Positions 36,480 through 49,100 are shown, counted from the first letter of the stretch. The stretch: DNA of 64,000 nt from Acanthopleura granulata (GCA_016165875.1 JABBOT010000006.1:784570-848569); one strand, 5' to 3'. The notes: generated by a model not told the origin, from the sequence alone. Translations and numbers: made by a program.

Positions 36480-37320
36480 TATGTCTTGAAGACCACAGAG
36501 TAATTCTTTATTCATTACACTAAGGTTACTAACATCGTGTTGTAATATGTGGTCCTGGGAAAGCCCACGGGATCGATAAAGATAAATGAAGGGTTGAGAT
36601 TTAGTAACACTTCATCGGGTTTCCATCCTGAGTCAAAACAATGCACGGGGAATTTAGCAATCACCTAGATCAAGGTGAAATATTTGACATGTTGTCCGGA
36701 TTTTCTGTAACGGCGCTTTGAGCGTTTTTCATTTGTTGTAGAGGCCGCAATGTCCATCCATAAGAAGTGAAATAAACAGGCTATAATGTTCCCCTTCCAC
36801 CCCACCCCCATCAAAAACCAGGTCATTACATTACTATGAATAGTGTTTCATTATCTTACGTTGTACATTTGTGTATTTGATTGGTTGCTGCTACGCTCTG
36901 TTTTTTCTCATATATTTCTTGATCCTCTGTGCTAAAGGTGTCGGTATACTGGAAAGCTTATTTTAATAAAAAAAAGGAAAAATGGAAAAATTGCTTCAAC
37001 TGACTGGATTTCTCGAGCAAAAAGCAATACTGTTATCTGCGCAATTAAAAAGTTAATCTCTCAGGAAACTGACCAGACATTGACAAGGATGCCCATGATG
37101 TCCAAGAGCCTACTTGAGGGAATACAGCACTCATGACGTCACATCTCCACCAAAAAGCTGCTCCATAGCGATCAGCTGGAGATCCAGGCGGTGAAGGCAT
37201 TTCATTCTTCTGGCTTGATTTAAATATACAAAAGCAAGAATAAGGCGTCCTTTTGGTGCATACATGCTAAAAGGAGTCTTGGTCTTTGTCATACAGGGTT
37301 TTTACTACTCATCCATGTGT
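36480..37320. other. left-arm segment without clear right-arm match
   Basis: Contains a second copy of part of the left arm itself: TGGAAAAATTGCTTCAACTG with CTCGAGCAAAAAGCAATA at about 36,980-37,030 resembles 35,220-35,270. No gene recognised. Confidence 0.5.
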
Positions 37321-37378
37321 ATTTATTTATTTATTTGATTGGTGTTTGACGCCATAGTCAAGAATATTTGCACACTTG
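37318..37378 (-). mobile_element. SINE family 1, 3' tail only
   Basis: GTATTTATTTATTTATTTGA, TTGGTGTTTGACGCCATAGT and CAAGAATATTTGCAC. Confidence 0.75.
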
Positions 37379-38088
37379 CAAGTACTTCCTTCTCGGGGAG
37401 TTTACAAGTTGATTTAGTTGGCCCTAGGTTTTACGAAGCCGTGTTCAGATATTTCCTCGAGACTGATTCATCATATCTGGGCCGCTTTCATCCGTGTAGT
37501 TCGCATCTGTTAACGTTGTAGTTACGTTTCTCCTGAAAGCCCTTTACCCGAGGATGTCTTAGACCTATCCAGATTCTCTAATCTAACTCCACTGACGCAT
37601 TAACAATTTATAGCTCAAACAACCCCGGCAAATGTCAAATTAAAGGGCCTAGTCGTTAAGACACTGTCGCATGCAGTTTAGATAAATGTCAAGCTAGACG
37701 TTTTGGGTGACGGTCCGACGCAGCTAACGGTATGTCCGAGGTATCTAGATACTTGCTGTGCCAGTCATCTCTGGCGAGAAGGCGGGGAATCATATCTCTG
37801 AGAGGCCCGCAGATTACATCGTCTATGTGGAAATGCCATAAGTCTGTGAGATCGATGTGTGTGAGAGAGTCGCTTTTTCAGAAAACAACTTGGCTTTGGG
37901 TCGAAAGAGCAACAGCGCGGGGTCTCTCTAAGCACATCCATAAAGGCCCACGCATGCGCCAGCAATGCCATCGTTCGTGAAAGGAAAGACGGAGGCTGCA
38001 TACTTACGGCAAACGCCTTTGAATTTACACAAAAGGGATTCAAGCATGTATGCACACAGAGACTGGAATCCAATAAAGCCAGTCGTAT

Positions 38089-38287
38089 ATTTCAAATCTC
38101 CATGGTACAGCCATGATCATATGTACTATTCAAAACAGAAGTAGGGAGTGTTATTTCAAATCTCCATGGTACAGCCATGATCATGTCTACTATTCAAAAC
38201 AGAAGTAGGGAGTGTTATTTCAAATCTCCATGGTACAGCCATGATCATATCTACTATTCAAAACAGAAGTAGGGAGTGTTATTTTAA
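38089..38287. repeat. 64-bp tandem repeat, three units
   Basis: Units containing CATGGTACAGCCATGATCAT and ATTCAAAACAGAAGTAGGGA start with period 64 (CATGGTACAG at 38,101, 38,165 and 38,229). Each unit contains the near-palindrome CATGGTACAGCCATG. The array lies exactly where inverted-arm similarity ends. Confidence 0.95.
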
Positions 38288-38299
38288 ATATGACACACT

Positions 38300-38860
38300 T
38301 ACTAATATTCAGTGTCATTAATTAGATATCCAGGTTATTAATACCACCGATATCTGTAATGAAAGAGACGATATACAGAAAATTTCAGTCCTAATCGAAT
38401 TAGTCAACTGTGTGGAAACTGACTGAGAATTTCGATTGCAAAAGTGGAGATGCGTCCTTACGCGGTCAACACCGATGTGTTGGAAAAGACCTGCACCAGG
38501 CTGGACAACTGTGTGCTTTTTTATTGTTACCATAAAAGATTTCGGGAACATCCTAAACAGGATTTCTTACTTATCTAATTTTATATTATCGTATGTACTA
38601 GAAATAGCAATCAGAATTGGGACCACTCCTACCATTTATATATAGTATATTTCATGATATTCCCAGATGCAACGTTAATTGTTCCTACAACAAGTCAAAA
38701 CAAAGAACCCGCAAAGTTAGACTCGCCACGAAATGTCTGCAATTTTGCCGAGGTGGCGTTAAGCCATAATCATTGATTCGTCCAGAGTGAGTAAACCCCC
38801 AAGAGCGTCAAGTCTTGTCAATTTCTTCTACTTATTATAATTTCTGACTTGGCTTCTCTC
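38300..38860. other. unique DNA, no feature recognised
   Basis: First part of the spacer between the inverted arms. No repeat or gene was recognised. Confidence 0.5.
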
Positions 38861-38864
38861 TTAG

Positions 38865-38990
38865 CTATTTATTTATCTTATAAGTCTTTTATACCTTGAC
38901 TTACATGGCGGCTCCCAGAATTATATCGGGAGGAAGCCGGGCATTGCCCCGGGGAACCCACGACAGTCAGTAGGTTGAGACTGCCTTGAA
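38865..38990 (-). mobile_element. SINE family 1 fragment
   Basis: CATGGCGGCTCCCAGAATTA, TCGGGAGGAAGCCGGGCATT, GCCCCGGGGAACCCACGACA and CAGTAGGTTGAGACTGCC. Confidence 0.65.
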
Positions 38991-39332
38991 GTCGGCTGCT
39001 CACAGACTATATTATTTATTATACATATATCAGAACTTGGAAAAACTTCAAACAGTGAAGACAGCCTAAGGATCGAAGCCTGCTATAGTTTTAAATGTCA
39101 GGGTCTACTTAACCATGAACTGACCTTTACGGCGGAAGAATCCCTAATCCCTCTGTTGTCGATAGGCGGCCTTAATTACCCCTGGATGAAACTGCGCTGG
39201 CCCCGGTTTTACAGTGACGTCGAAAACTCTGACACGTTCATCATGCGAATGTTTTTGATAAAAGAATTTGTAAATGTCACGTATTATGCTTTTAATGAAG
39301 TCTTTCTGTTTAGCATCCGCTCTTTGGTTTTG

Positions 39333-39335
<3 letters not shown>

Positions 39336-39376
<41 letters not shown>

Positions 39377-39388
39377 GAGAGAAAGAAA
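39336..39388. repeat. (GA)n microsatellite
   Basis: About 50 bases of GAGAGA with one T interruption, giving an Arg-Glu frame that is not a real protein. Confidence 0.95.
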
Positions 39389-39389
39389 G

Positions 39390-41755
39390 CTCACTTTTCA
39401 GGGAAACAAATAGGGAGAACGTCAGCTAGCCTAGGGTAGATAAATATATAACAATATCGCTATTTCGGTCGCTGGAAGACAATGACAAGGTGTTCAGAGC
39501 CAACTTACCATCCTACGCGCTAACTGTTTGAGCCAGTCCTTTGTCGTGTGCTATTTATGTCGTTGTGAGTGGTCTGCCACGGTTGTAAGTGGCAACAACA
39601 AAAGACAATTTCGCTTTCGAAGTTATTAATTACCCCCCCCCCCCCCCCCATGAAATGCCAGCGAAAATCCGTTGATTATCCTTTCCTGGAAGCCTCCACT
39701 AATCCCAAGAAAAACATCAAACCAAGTAGTTCGGTACTGGCTAGTATTTTCTTTACTGCTGTTAAGGTGTACAAATTGAGGACTCAATACACAGAGATGA
39801 GTGCAATAATTGCTTACGGATTAGCTAAGTTGTGTACACACGAGCAGACAGAACAGACAAAATCCCATAAAAACCTACTGGTGGATAACTGGTAATGTGG
39901 GAAAATGAGTGGGTTGTTTTTCTTCAAACGGATGTAATAACTACAGTTTATGAGGCACTTACAAATATCTCTGTCTGGGGCAGGTTACAAGCTGATTTAG
40001 TGGGCATTAGCAGACATGCATAGATGCCTCGTCAAGTAGCTACTCACATATAAACCAGGGATTCGCTGTGCTTGAGCGATAACAACATCGTCTATGAACA
40101 GAGCGGATTAATCAGTGTTAAAGGTGTTTTTAATTTCTCCGGTTATATGTAAAAAAAAAACAACAAATTTACAGAATTTTTCACTTTTATTACACACACC
40201 AGTTTCTGAAAAATAAATGTTTTGACAAAGAAACCATGCAGTGTTTGGTAAAGAAATATGTTTGTCGACAACGAAACTGACCTAAATCCGTGTGCACTGA
40301 TGACATTATCCTTTTTAATCCCGTTTGAACAATCCTTTTAATGTATATTTATATGATGGGCGCGTTGCGTTCTAAATGGGTTTTATGTCAGTGTCGTGTA
40401 CTGCTAATTACTTGTTTTAACCTCAAATAACACACTCAAATATCTACATGGCTCTTTTGTCAGCATTTACACCTGCGTTTTCCGTAACTCAGTTCTGATT
40501 AGCCGGACATTTCGTGATTAAACTAAACACAATTATATCTTGCCAGGTTTATAAATACAGAGAGACTGCATGCTGAGGCGCGGGTGACAACATTCCATTA
40601 GAGACCAGGCTATAATTCCGGGCATTTGGGGCGTTAACAATACATAACATCAGCGATATATAACCACGGAAAACACGTGCCCCGAGAATCCAATCTGCTT
40701 TACGACACATTTATGGACAGCTTTGTGGATAAACCCTGGGAGGATTCTCTCGCGTGAAGAGCAGAGACTATTCTGAGCGACACAAGATGTCAGCACACTA
40801 CCTGCTGGGCCTACTGTATTACTCATTGTGAGGATTGGCCCGGGAGATTGTATAACACAGACGTCGTCATTCATTTTTTTCTCTGTGTATTATTTCTTTA
40901 GTCGTGAAACTTGGCCTGGTATATCATGTGGAATCGGAAATACTGAAGAAATGTTAAACTTCAGACAAACAGAGAACATTATTAAGGGCGGCTTTGAGAA
41001 ACCAATGACTGGCTTTTCTTCAGCACTTTACACAGACCAGGGGTCAGTCCTAGAATGGCTCATTTGGATTCTGTACGAGTTGAATGAGTGTCCAATCACA
41101 AAACTCGAGATTCTTCCAAACCGATGTCCGCAGTGTCAGAGTGCTTCCCTTGTTTTCCGGTAATAATTAAGCTTTCACCAACGGAATTTCAGTGGTTATG
41201 GATTTCAAAGGTCACGTGTGACCATTAGCTGCCACACTGTCGTAATCACACTCTGTCCTGTAGTATTATATATTTTTATGTTAAAAGTTAATTTACCGTC
41301 GTAGTTTGCCTCCTTGTTTGGAACTTTCAAGGCCTAGAGTGTACTTTTGTACGTACCGGCTTTTACACCAAGTAAATAGCACAATTCTGTCACTACATGC
41401 TTAGGATAATGAATAACAGAGAGTGGTATCAAGACCACAAACCACAACAAGCAGTGCCTCCCAGAAAGCATTGTGGATTAGAAGCCACGGTTTAAGACAT
41501 AATCTTGAGCTGTACACAACATTTTCTCAGTAAGTAGAAAAGAATATTTGACGCATGATACGGAATTTTTTTCGTTCTTTATATGAATGTTCCAAATGTT
41601 CACATCAAAACACGTTCTGAACACTGAAACATAAAATATTTAGCCATCTCTTAATTCCAAATCAAAGGGCAGTGACTTTGCAGAACTCTTCTCTACTGCT
41701 CTTTGGGTCCTTGAGAGTAGACATTCGAGGATGTCTCAGGAGCTGTTCAGGTACA
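39390..41755. other. unique DNA with a poly(C) tract
   Basis: A run of about 17 C residues lies at 39,632-39,649. Frames of 108 (39,569) and 111 codons (40,828) have no recognisable domain. Nothing else was seen. Confidence 0.5.
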
Positions 41756-41759
41756 CTAT

Positions 41760-41895
41760 CGTTCGTCAAGACCACTTGTCTCCCATCGAAATAGTGTGCG
41801 TATATGTTCGTCATATGCGTAAAAGTTTGTCTATAACTTGCCAACGGTTAGTGGTTTCTCCCAGGCCCTCCTGTTTCCTCAATTCATAAAACTGA
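41760..41895 (+). mobile_element. SINE family 3 copy
   Basis: AAGACCACTTGTCTCCCATC, CGTAAAAGTTTGTCTATAAC, TTGCCAACGGTTAGTGGTTT and CATAAAACTGACCACG. Its order is the same as at 1,835-1,985. Confidence 0.6.
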
Positions 41896-41942
41896 CCACG
41901 TGTCTCGCATGTCGATCAGCTGGTGTAATTAAATGTTGTACA

Positions 41943-42290
41943 CTTCATGTGACGTCACTGGTTTCTCCTGTTTCCAATGATGTTAGGCTTCATGTGACGT
42001 CAGTGGTTTCTCCTTCATTACCGTCATGTGACGTCACAGGATTTTCCTGTCTCCACTGGTGTTAGGCTGTCTATGTCCATGTGATGTCACTGATTTCTCC
42101 TGTCTTCAATGTTGTTTGGATGTCGTCTTTTAATGTAACTGGTTTCCCATGTCTCCAGTGCGGTTAGGATGTCTACATTAGACATCACTGGTTTCTCCTG
42201 TCTCTAGTGCCGTTAAGCTGTCTTCATGTGTTGTATCTGGTTTCCCTTGTCTCCAGTGCAGTTGGGTCTTCACAGGTTTCTTCTGGTTAT
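41943..42290. repeat. degenerate minisatellite with CRE-like octamers
   Basis: About seven irregular units (spacing 34-60 bases) on the theme CATGTGACGTCACTGG, TTTCTCCTGTCTCCA and GTGYNGTTAGGMTGTCT. The first three units each contain TGACGTCA, the full cAMP-response-element palindrome (41,950, 41,995, 42,029). Later units have decayed forms such as TGATGTCA. A binding function is only inferred from the motif. Confidence 0.8.
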
Positions 42291-42299
42291 ACACTTTAT

Positions 42300-43250
42300 G
42301 AACTCGATGTTAATTATTTTTTGTTGACAAGTTTCGATAAATGCATATCCATCATCGTTCGCAGTGTATAAAAATGAAGCTTTATGAAATGCGAATGGTG
42401 TGAATATTTTCTTAATAAAACATTATATATTACAATTGCCTTTTCAAGGAGAAGTCCGAGTTATGTTCATGAATATTCAGATCTAAACATCATTTCGTGA
42501 CAATTAATTGGGAGTAAATGTCGTCACGACAAATCAGCCTGGCGATAGAATTACATGTATTCATATCTAACATGGAATTACACTACCCATACAATACGCT
42601 AGAGTAAAACAGAGTTGTCAACAAGGCATTGCCTAAAGGCTGTCTGTAAAAGGCAGTACAAGAGCGGAACAACACGAAATGTACATTTATCTTTTTGATA
42701 TGTGAATAATTTAAGAAAACAGGCGCCATGACCAAAAATTTCTCCCTTTCTCCCAGGAAGAGCACCAGCGTTACGTAACCCATATTGAATAATTGACAGC
42801 TTTTTTTATTAGCTATCCGTGAATGTCCTTTTTCCATGTTGTTAATTGTGTAATTAAATGCTGCTTTTCCATCATTATTGATGACTTCAGAAAATAACCT
42901 TTATGGCGTAGTTCAACACGAAGAAGTAATGGTGTGCTAGAATTCCTATTTGTGCATGATCAAACTCTACACCACAAAAGGAGGATAGCTGGATTTTTTA
43001 AATAATTATCAAACTTTTAAAATATCTATCAAGTGAAGTTACTGAAAGAAACGGCCTGCTTTATTACATTTAAAATTAGCGTTCTCTGAGATCACTTTAT
43101 AACTTCTCTTTATACTTGTAGCAATAACCGTAGTAGATATTTTTGCTAGATTTTTTGTTCAAGATCCGTGAATGTGAATTCCTTTTTTAGTGGAAAATAA
43201 CAGGATCCTGTTCCTCCTGGAACTTTGGAGCCGTAATTTTCTATGTTAAA
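42300..43250. other. unique DNA, no feature recognised
   Basis: No gene or repeat seen. An 84-codon minus-strand frame at 42,583 has no recognisable domain. Confidence 0.5.
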
Positions 43251-43255
43251 CGTAT

Positions 43256-43585
43256 TTATGTTGGTGTGTTTGGGTCTTACGTCGTACTGAACTGCTTTTC
43301 AGGTATAAAACGACTAGGAGTCCTTAGAGTGTCCGCGAGGAGGCAAGTTGATGCCGCCTTAGTTGCTGCAGTCACTAGAACTTCATGCCGACGACATGAC
43401 AGCCCACCCAGTCAGATTATACCGACAGGATGTGACCTTTCATGTTGCCTCGTTCCAACGTCTCAGTTCAAAGCTCTAACGGAAGAAACAAGTACTGTTT
43501 TTTAACGCCTTTGGTATGACACGACAGGGAACTGATCCTGGGTCTCCGGACTCGGAGGCGGACGCTCTAACCTCTGGAATGGTTT
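43256..43585 (-). mobile_element. SINE family 2, full length but diverged
   Basis: Reversed 3' block TCTTACGTCGTACTGAACTG, then CACTAGAACTTCATGCCGAC, GACAGCCCACCCAGTCAGAT, TTTGGTATGACACGACAGGG and the head CGGAGGCGGACGCTCTAACC. The next sequence is another SINE. Confidence 0.75.
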
Positions 43586-43589
43586 ATTT

Positions 43590-43725
43590 ACGTACTTTTT
43601 TGGGGGGGGGGGTATTTTACGCTGTATTGGAAGAAAATTTCATTAATGAAAAGGTGGCCAGCATTATGGTGTAAGGGAATCGGACAGAGCCCGGGGAATC
43701 CCACTACCCTGTGTTAAATGACGTA
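43590..43725 (-). mobile_element. SINE family 1 with poly(G) tract
   Basis: TTTATTTACGTACTTTTTTG, ten G residues, TATTTTACGCTGTATTGGAA, GGTGGCCAGCATTATGGTGT and CAGAGCCCGGGGAATCCCAC. Lies head-to-tail with the family 2 copy before it. Confidence 0.7.
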
Positions 43726-43757
43726 TGGTGATTATGGATCAAGGAGTATATCTACAG

Positions 43758-44062
43758 GCAACATGTATGGTGGATATAGCTAAGTATCTCAGGTTACACC
43801 TGCAACATGTATGGTGGATATAGCTAAGTATCTCAGGTTACACCTGCAACATGTATGGTGGATATAGCTAAGGATCTCAGGTTACACCTGCAACATGTAT
43901 GGTGGATATAGCTAAGTATCTCAGGTTACACCTGCAACATGTATGGTGGATATAGCTAAGTATCTCAGGTTACACCTGCAACATGTATGGTGGATATAGC
44001 TAAGGATCTCAGGTTACACCTGCAACATGTACGGTGGATATAGCTAAGTATCTCTAGGTTAC
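43758..44062. repeat. 44-bp tandem repeat, seven units, 3-unit higher order
   Basis: Units GCAACATGTATGGTGGATAT, AGCTAAGTATCTCAGGTTAC, ACCT repeat at 43,758, 43,802, 43,846, 43,890, 43,934, 43,978 and 44,022. Units 3 and 6 have AAGGATCTC in place of AAGTATCTC and the others do not, giving a 132-bp higher-order period. The last unit is diverged. Confidence 0.95.
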
Positions 44063-44107
44063 GCTCAAGATGTCAGTCTAAGTCCTGACATGCTTTTGTA
44101 CAAAAGG

Positions 44108-44200
44108 AATGAATGAATGGTTATGACTTGACGCCACATCGGCAATTTTTCAGCCATATCGTGGCGAGAACATGTTTTAAACCACGAATTAATTGGTGGC
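44108..44200 (-). mobile_element. dispersed repeat family 4, copy 1
   Basis: GAATGAATGGTTATGACTTG, ACGCCACATCGGCAATTTTT and CAGCCATATCGTGGCGAGAA. Two more copies lie at 46,054 and 52,868. Orientation is assigned by taking GAATGAATG as the reversed tail. Confidence 0.6.
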
Positions 44201-46050
44201 AAAGGGACCAAATGGTCTCTTTGTACCAAAGATACCATACCTCACTGTTGCTATGAAGAACACTGTAAAACAACTATAACCGCCTTGTTTGTTATCTATT
44301 GACAGCAATAACCCTAACTTGAGACCAAGTGAAGCTGGCCCACGTCCTAATTGTCACTAATTAGTCTGATGGTCAGATACGGGTGAGTTATGTTTTGCCG
44401 AAAAAAAAAAAAGACATGTGGGCCTAAAGACATTTCTCATCTATATACATGAATGCAAGCAGGGAATGCTTAGATGTAGATTAAACCTCGAAGGACAAAT
44501 GGTCTGCTAAGAGCTATGCCAGATATAAAAGACGCATACAATAAGAAGCTGCCAGCCGAGTACAGTCCAACAAAGCTAGATCAACGTATTTTTCCGTACA
44601 GGATTAATGTTGCTTCGGTATATAAGGGATTTTTTTTATCTCATAATAGTTTTTAAGCAACATCGCGGAAATGATTATCTGCTTTGTGTCGTGGTTAAGT
44701 ATATAGAAATATAAAGTCACCTTCTTGAAGATGCCACGCTCTTAGTGACTTGGTTGTCCTTAGACCAAACACTAAAAATAGTATCATGAAACTGAAAGAT
44801 TTTAGACAGGTTTGAGTGTCGTCTTAAAGCCCATGAGCTAGTTCTTCCTGAAGTTCGTGTGATGTTAGATCGTGTCAGGGATCACATGAAAGTCGTCGAC
44901 TTGTTATTGTCACCGACACCCTAAGAACAATGAGCTTGTGGCACTTCAATTCTTTGCACGTGGGCTGCCTTGAGCCCTCATCTCGCGTGTGGTGTATTAA
45001 AATACAAGCATCAGTACCACTCGGTCAGGGCTCACTAACACAAGAAGACTAAATACGACGTATTTGTCTTTAACCTCTGTTCCATGACCCTCCAGAACAC
45101 ACGCGCACGAAGCCGTCTTAACATTACGAGCACGTAATTACCATGACGACATAATACTTTCAGTGCTTTTCGTTATGGTTGTTTATACGTACTCGTAACA
45201 TTAAGAGAGCTTCGTGTAAGTGGGCCTAGATATGTTAAAGCAAGAGGTACGGACACTGAGCTTACCTTAAAAACTGATCTCGTGCATATGTACTGCAACT
45301 CTAACACAAGAACATGTAAAATTGTTTCGAGGTGACAAATCATGGCCAGATATTCGATAAAACTTAGACGTAGCTTACTCTGTGGGTGACTTGTCTGACC
45401 CGAAGTGTTTAAATGTAAGGATTACAGTGTGTGACTTTGAACTAGTCACATGCCACGTTGAGAATGTATCATAAAGACTTAAAGCCTTTGTTAATTGTTC
45501 ATACCAATGGCAAAGAACTATAGATTTCCAAATACAAAGAGGGCTTTGTTTTTATAGCGTAGATAAAAAAAAAAAACAGATGCGGATAATTTATCACTTG
45601 TAACTTGGCCTAAGTGTGCTCCTTACAAGCACTTTCCTGTATTGCAGAAGCACCAACGTAATACAAAAATGATACACGCATTTGCAAGATCAAGGCCTAA
45701 GTATATGTCTTAAAGTATGTCTTCCATGACAGATTTACGACCCTGGAACTGAGCCAAATATCTGAAGAATTGCGCACTTCCAGTCAACAATCCATGGCTA
45801 TATCTATACTGAAACTTTAATAATAGCCCACCTTATTAGCACATTTACCGACATAATTTTTAATACTTACAACCGGGAAATTTGTCTCCAACTGGGCCGA
45901 CGTGGGCTATTCGCTATATCAGTGTCAGTATGTATGCCAGTATTTAGTGATATGTGTCGTAAATCGCGGTGATGTTTATTGACATTAGTTAGATCTCACT
46001 AATCTTTAAGTACTGAAAATTTCGCGTATACATCACAATTAATTAACAGT
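44200..46050. other. unique DNA, no feature recognised
   Basis: About 1.85 kb without a listed open frame of 60 codons or a recognisable repeat. It includes A-runs at 44,400 and 45,568. Confidence 0.6.
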
Positions 46051-46053
46051 AAC

Positions 46054-46145
46054 ATGAATGAATGAAAGAGTGTGGCTTAATATCGGTCATATGTCAACCA
46101 TGTCGTGGCGATACCATGAAAACAATGTAAAGGGGCCAGGACTCG
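46054..46145 (-). mobile_element. dispersed repeat family 4, copy 2
   Basis: GAATGAATGAAAGAGTGTGG, GGTCATATGTCAACCATGTC and GTGGCGATACCATGAAAACA. Confidence 0.5.
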
Positions 46146-46149
46146 TGTT

Positions 46150-49100
46150 CGCAGTTCACGGCTAGAGTTTAGCATTGTCTTCGTCATAGGATACAAAAGA
46201 AAAAAAACAAAAACAAAAAAATGAAAGTGTGCCTTTTCTATTACAGTATCTATAGATTATCTGTTTTCTGCTGTAGTACGTTTCTACTACTTCGTTGCTT
46301 TGCTGTCAATATCACATACAAGAAGGGGGCTCTTTTGTCCTCTGACTCTGAGCAGTTCCCAGATCTGAGCCTCTACACTGATTGCGTGTGTTCTGAATGA
46401 CTTTGGAATTCATCAATTGCCGTAGTTTATTGTTCCCGACAGTCTCTCCGTCGCCAGCAATTTCCCAGATCCTTGAATTCAATTGCACATCTGCTTCCAG
46501 ACGACAATTTCGTGATAGGGATTACAAAAGCGATACCTCAGTAACAGTTGTTTGTCCGGGTCCATTAGAAAGCAGGCAAAATTTCCAAAACGAAACGTGT
46601 GGAGGAATGGTTTGAGCCGGGAGTGGAGCAGATGTATTACAGCACTGGCTAAAGTGAATTTCCTGACACTCTTTGAACCCTAGTTTTGTCAGTCTAAGCT
46701 TCGAGACAAACGCGTTCTATTTTCGTTGATCAAGGGAGGAGTGAATATTTTTGCTGGCTGGGTGAAGAATGTGACCGCCAGACTGAAAACATTTACCACG
46801 CCACCAGATTCTATCACTACAAATAATGAACAGTGATGGAATAACAGATGGACTAAATTCTCAGTAACATGACAATGCATTTGTGTTTCATTTCGTGACC
46901 TTCAGGCTAGCTGTTGCCACTGAATTCGGATTTCATTCGTGATTCCTGACCTTCAAACTAGCCGTCTGCATTGGATTCGTGTTTCATTCGAGATTAGGGA
47001 CATTTAAACCAGCTGTCAAGCTTTGTGTGAAAGGAACCATGGTTATTGTTATCCCCACTGTGGTTCCTGATTTCAGCATGATGCCAATTTATCACGGTGA
47101 CAATAGTGACTTAACTGTAAACAAAAGCACCATCATGATAACTTAACATCCAGACGACAATACCTCATGCCTCCAGGCGTTCATTACAACATTTGCTTCT
47201 CTCAGATAATGATTGAGAAAATCACAACAAGCAGTCAAAATATCCAAAGGAGTGTACATACCAAGGCGAGAAAACAAAGACAAGTCATCATGAGCCTCGG
47301 TGACAGAACTTCTATTGACTGGTTTCTATTTTGGTTCACGAAACACATTGCCTGCTGGCTGTGTACTAACAAGACTCACTCAGACTTTAATTTTCATCTG
47401 TCTTGGTTATGAATCGATTGGCAGGGCGTGGTGGCACTCGCCACACAGCCACTTATCTATGGGGATAAATGGGTCTTTGTCGAGGTAATATGCACTGCGG
47501 GGAATTGTCAGGCCATGGGCTGACGTGAGTGTCAAGCGGTATAGGCTTTATACTTTGTTATAAAGAAAACCGACATCTGAATGATGGCGAAACGCTGAAA
47601 TCCTTTCTTCTGTAATTGCAGCCTCTACAGAATAGAAGAGTTATTTTTAGCTCTGCACAAGGGGGTCTTTTCGTTCGACTGGTAAATGGATGGAAGTTCT
47701 TTTGACATCACTTGTATAGCGATTTGATTGGTCTGTGTACCGACAGAATACAGAATTCCGAATGGGTTTGTGTGTCAGATGTTTTAATGACCAATGAAGT
47801 TCTCTATAACTGCTTATTCCAAACAATTTCTCCACCCAGACGGATTTGGCTGTCTTCAAGCTTTTGTCAGGAAAGTCCAGTCTAGTTTTTCAAGAATGGA
47901 TCTTGCTCTCAATTGTATTTATGTCTGCCTCCATCATCCTGAATTTGAAAGAGTACAGCACAGAGAGTAAAACCAGAGCACCGACGAATGTGTGACAGTT
48001 GGCGGATTGTCACAGATTATCGGTTAAATCCGGGCTTCTGTTAGTGTACATTGTCATAGCTTTCAAAGCTTGTTCAAACTTTGCCCAAGTCATTCACAGG
48101 GCTGTCTAAACACATTTGTACATATACTCACTGTTCATGTTAATAGTTACAATAAAACGCATACAGCGAACAGCATAATGTCCATAAATGAGGATAATAT
48201 TTTAGGACAGTTTTCTGCATTCCCATTCTATCTCTATATTATATACATGGGAATTTCATTATTGTTTTTTAAGCCCCAGTGCGGAAATAAACATGTAAAT
48301 GCATCAGTTATTGTATGCAACGTACCCTCCTCGCCAGCTGCTGATTGGCTGGGAAACACTTCGCCAGGAGTTTGTTGACCATCACCGAATGAATACCTGG
48401 GGGTTGGGGTGAACCTGGTGTTCTCTGGATTGGCACGGGTAGGAAAGGTCCGTGCGCTTTGGTCGATAGGACAAAGACAAGCTCGCTGTTAAAAACAATC
48501 ACAGAGACAGATAAATGTAACACTTGCTACTTGCAGCGCGATGGCCGCGAGGTTAAGGGTTTCTGTTCAAAGCAGGTCAACCAAAATGTAAACCACATCA
48601 AAATCCACAATACGGAAGAAACCACTTAAGATAAGCAAGTCAGTCCGTTTATTACAATGTAATAATTAACGTCTGGTCACATGTGACTGAAGAAGTAAGC
48701 TCGCTGAGATAGCTTATGAGCTGGATTTAAACAGGAGTGAGGTTAAGATGACTTAACATTTACGACCCACTAGTAATAAGACAAGCCGGGTCTCTCTGAG
48801 TGACAAGGCTTGGGGAACTGAGGAAATCTGCTAAAAGAACAAGTGTTTACTTAGGGAGGAGACAAGTGTGTTGTGTCACTTCCATCTTTCAAATTACGCC
48901 CATCAGAGGCAAGGGTCGATAATCCTCATTTGTCTTCCCGGCAGAAATGTCAGGCTCATGGCGAAATAACATCCTGTGACGTAGGCCACAACTAACTCCT
49001 GCCAAATGGAACTATTTTGGGTCGCAAAATATAGAGAGGATGTTAGACGCCGAGAAGATGTTTACGCATATCACACGAATTGACCAACTGACGAATTGAC

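Larger units (their letters stand above)
29240..38090. repeat. large inverted duplication, left arm
   Basis: Successive blocks match the reverse complement of 55,810-62,450 in mirrored order. Examples: 29,880-30,000 with 61,720-61,860; 30,905-30,960 with 60,690-60,780; 32,030-32,280 with 59,455-59,700; 35,340-35,420 with 58,800-58,870; 36,200-36,350 with 58,165-58,320; 37,730-37,860 with 56,030-56,160. Identity is moderate, with many indels. Segment 32,380-35,010, including the 39-bp minisatellite, is absent from the other arm. No gene was recognised; the 119-codon frame at 30,581-30,940 is not preserved in the other arm. Confidence 0.88.

Noticed and set aside
41950..42036. TGACGTCA cluster called as a proven promoter
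   Set aside because: The motifs are part of a repeating unit, so clustering is expected from the repeat alone. It is reported only as a candidate.
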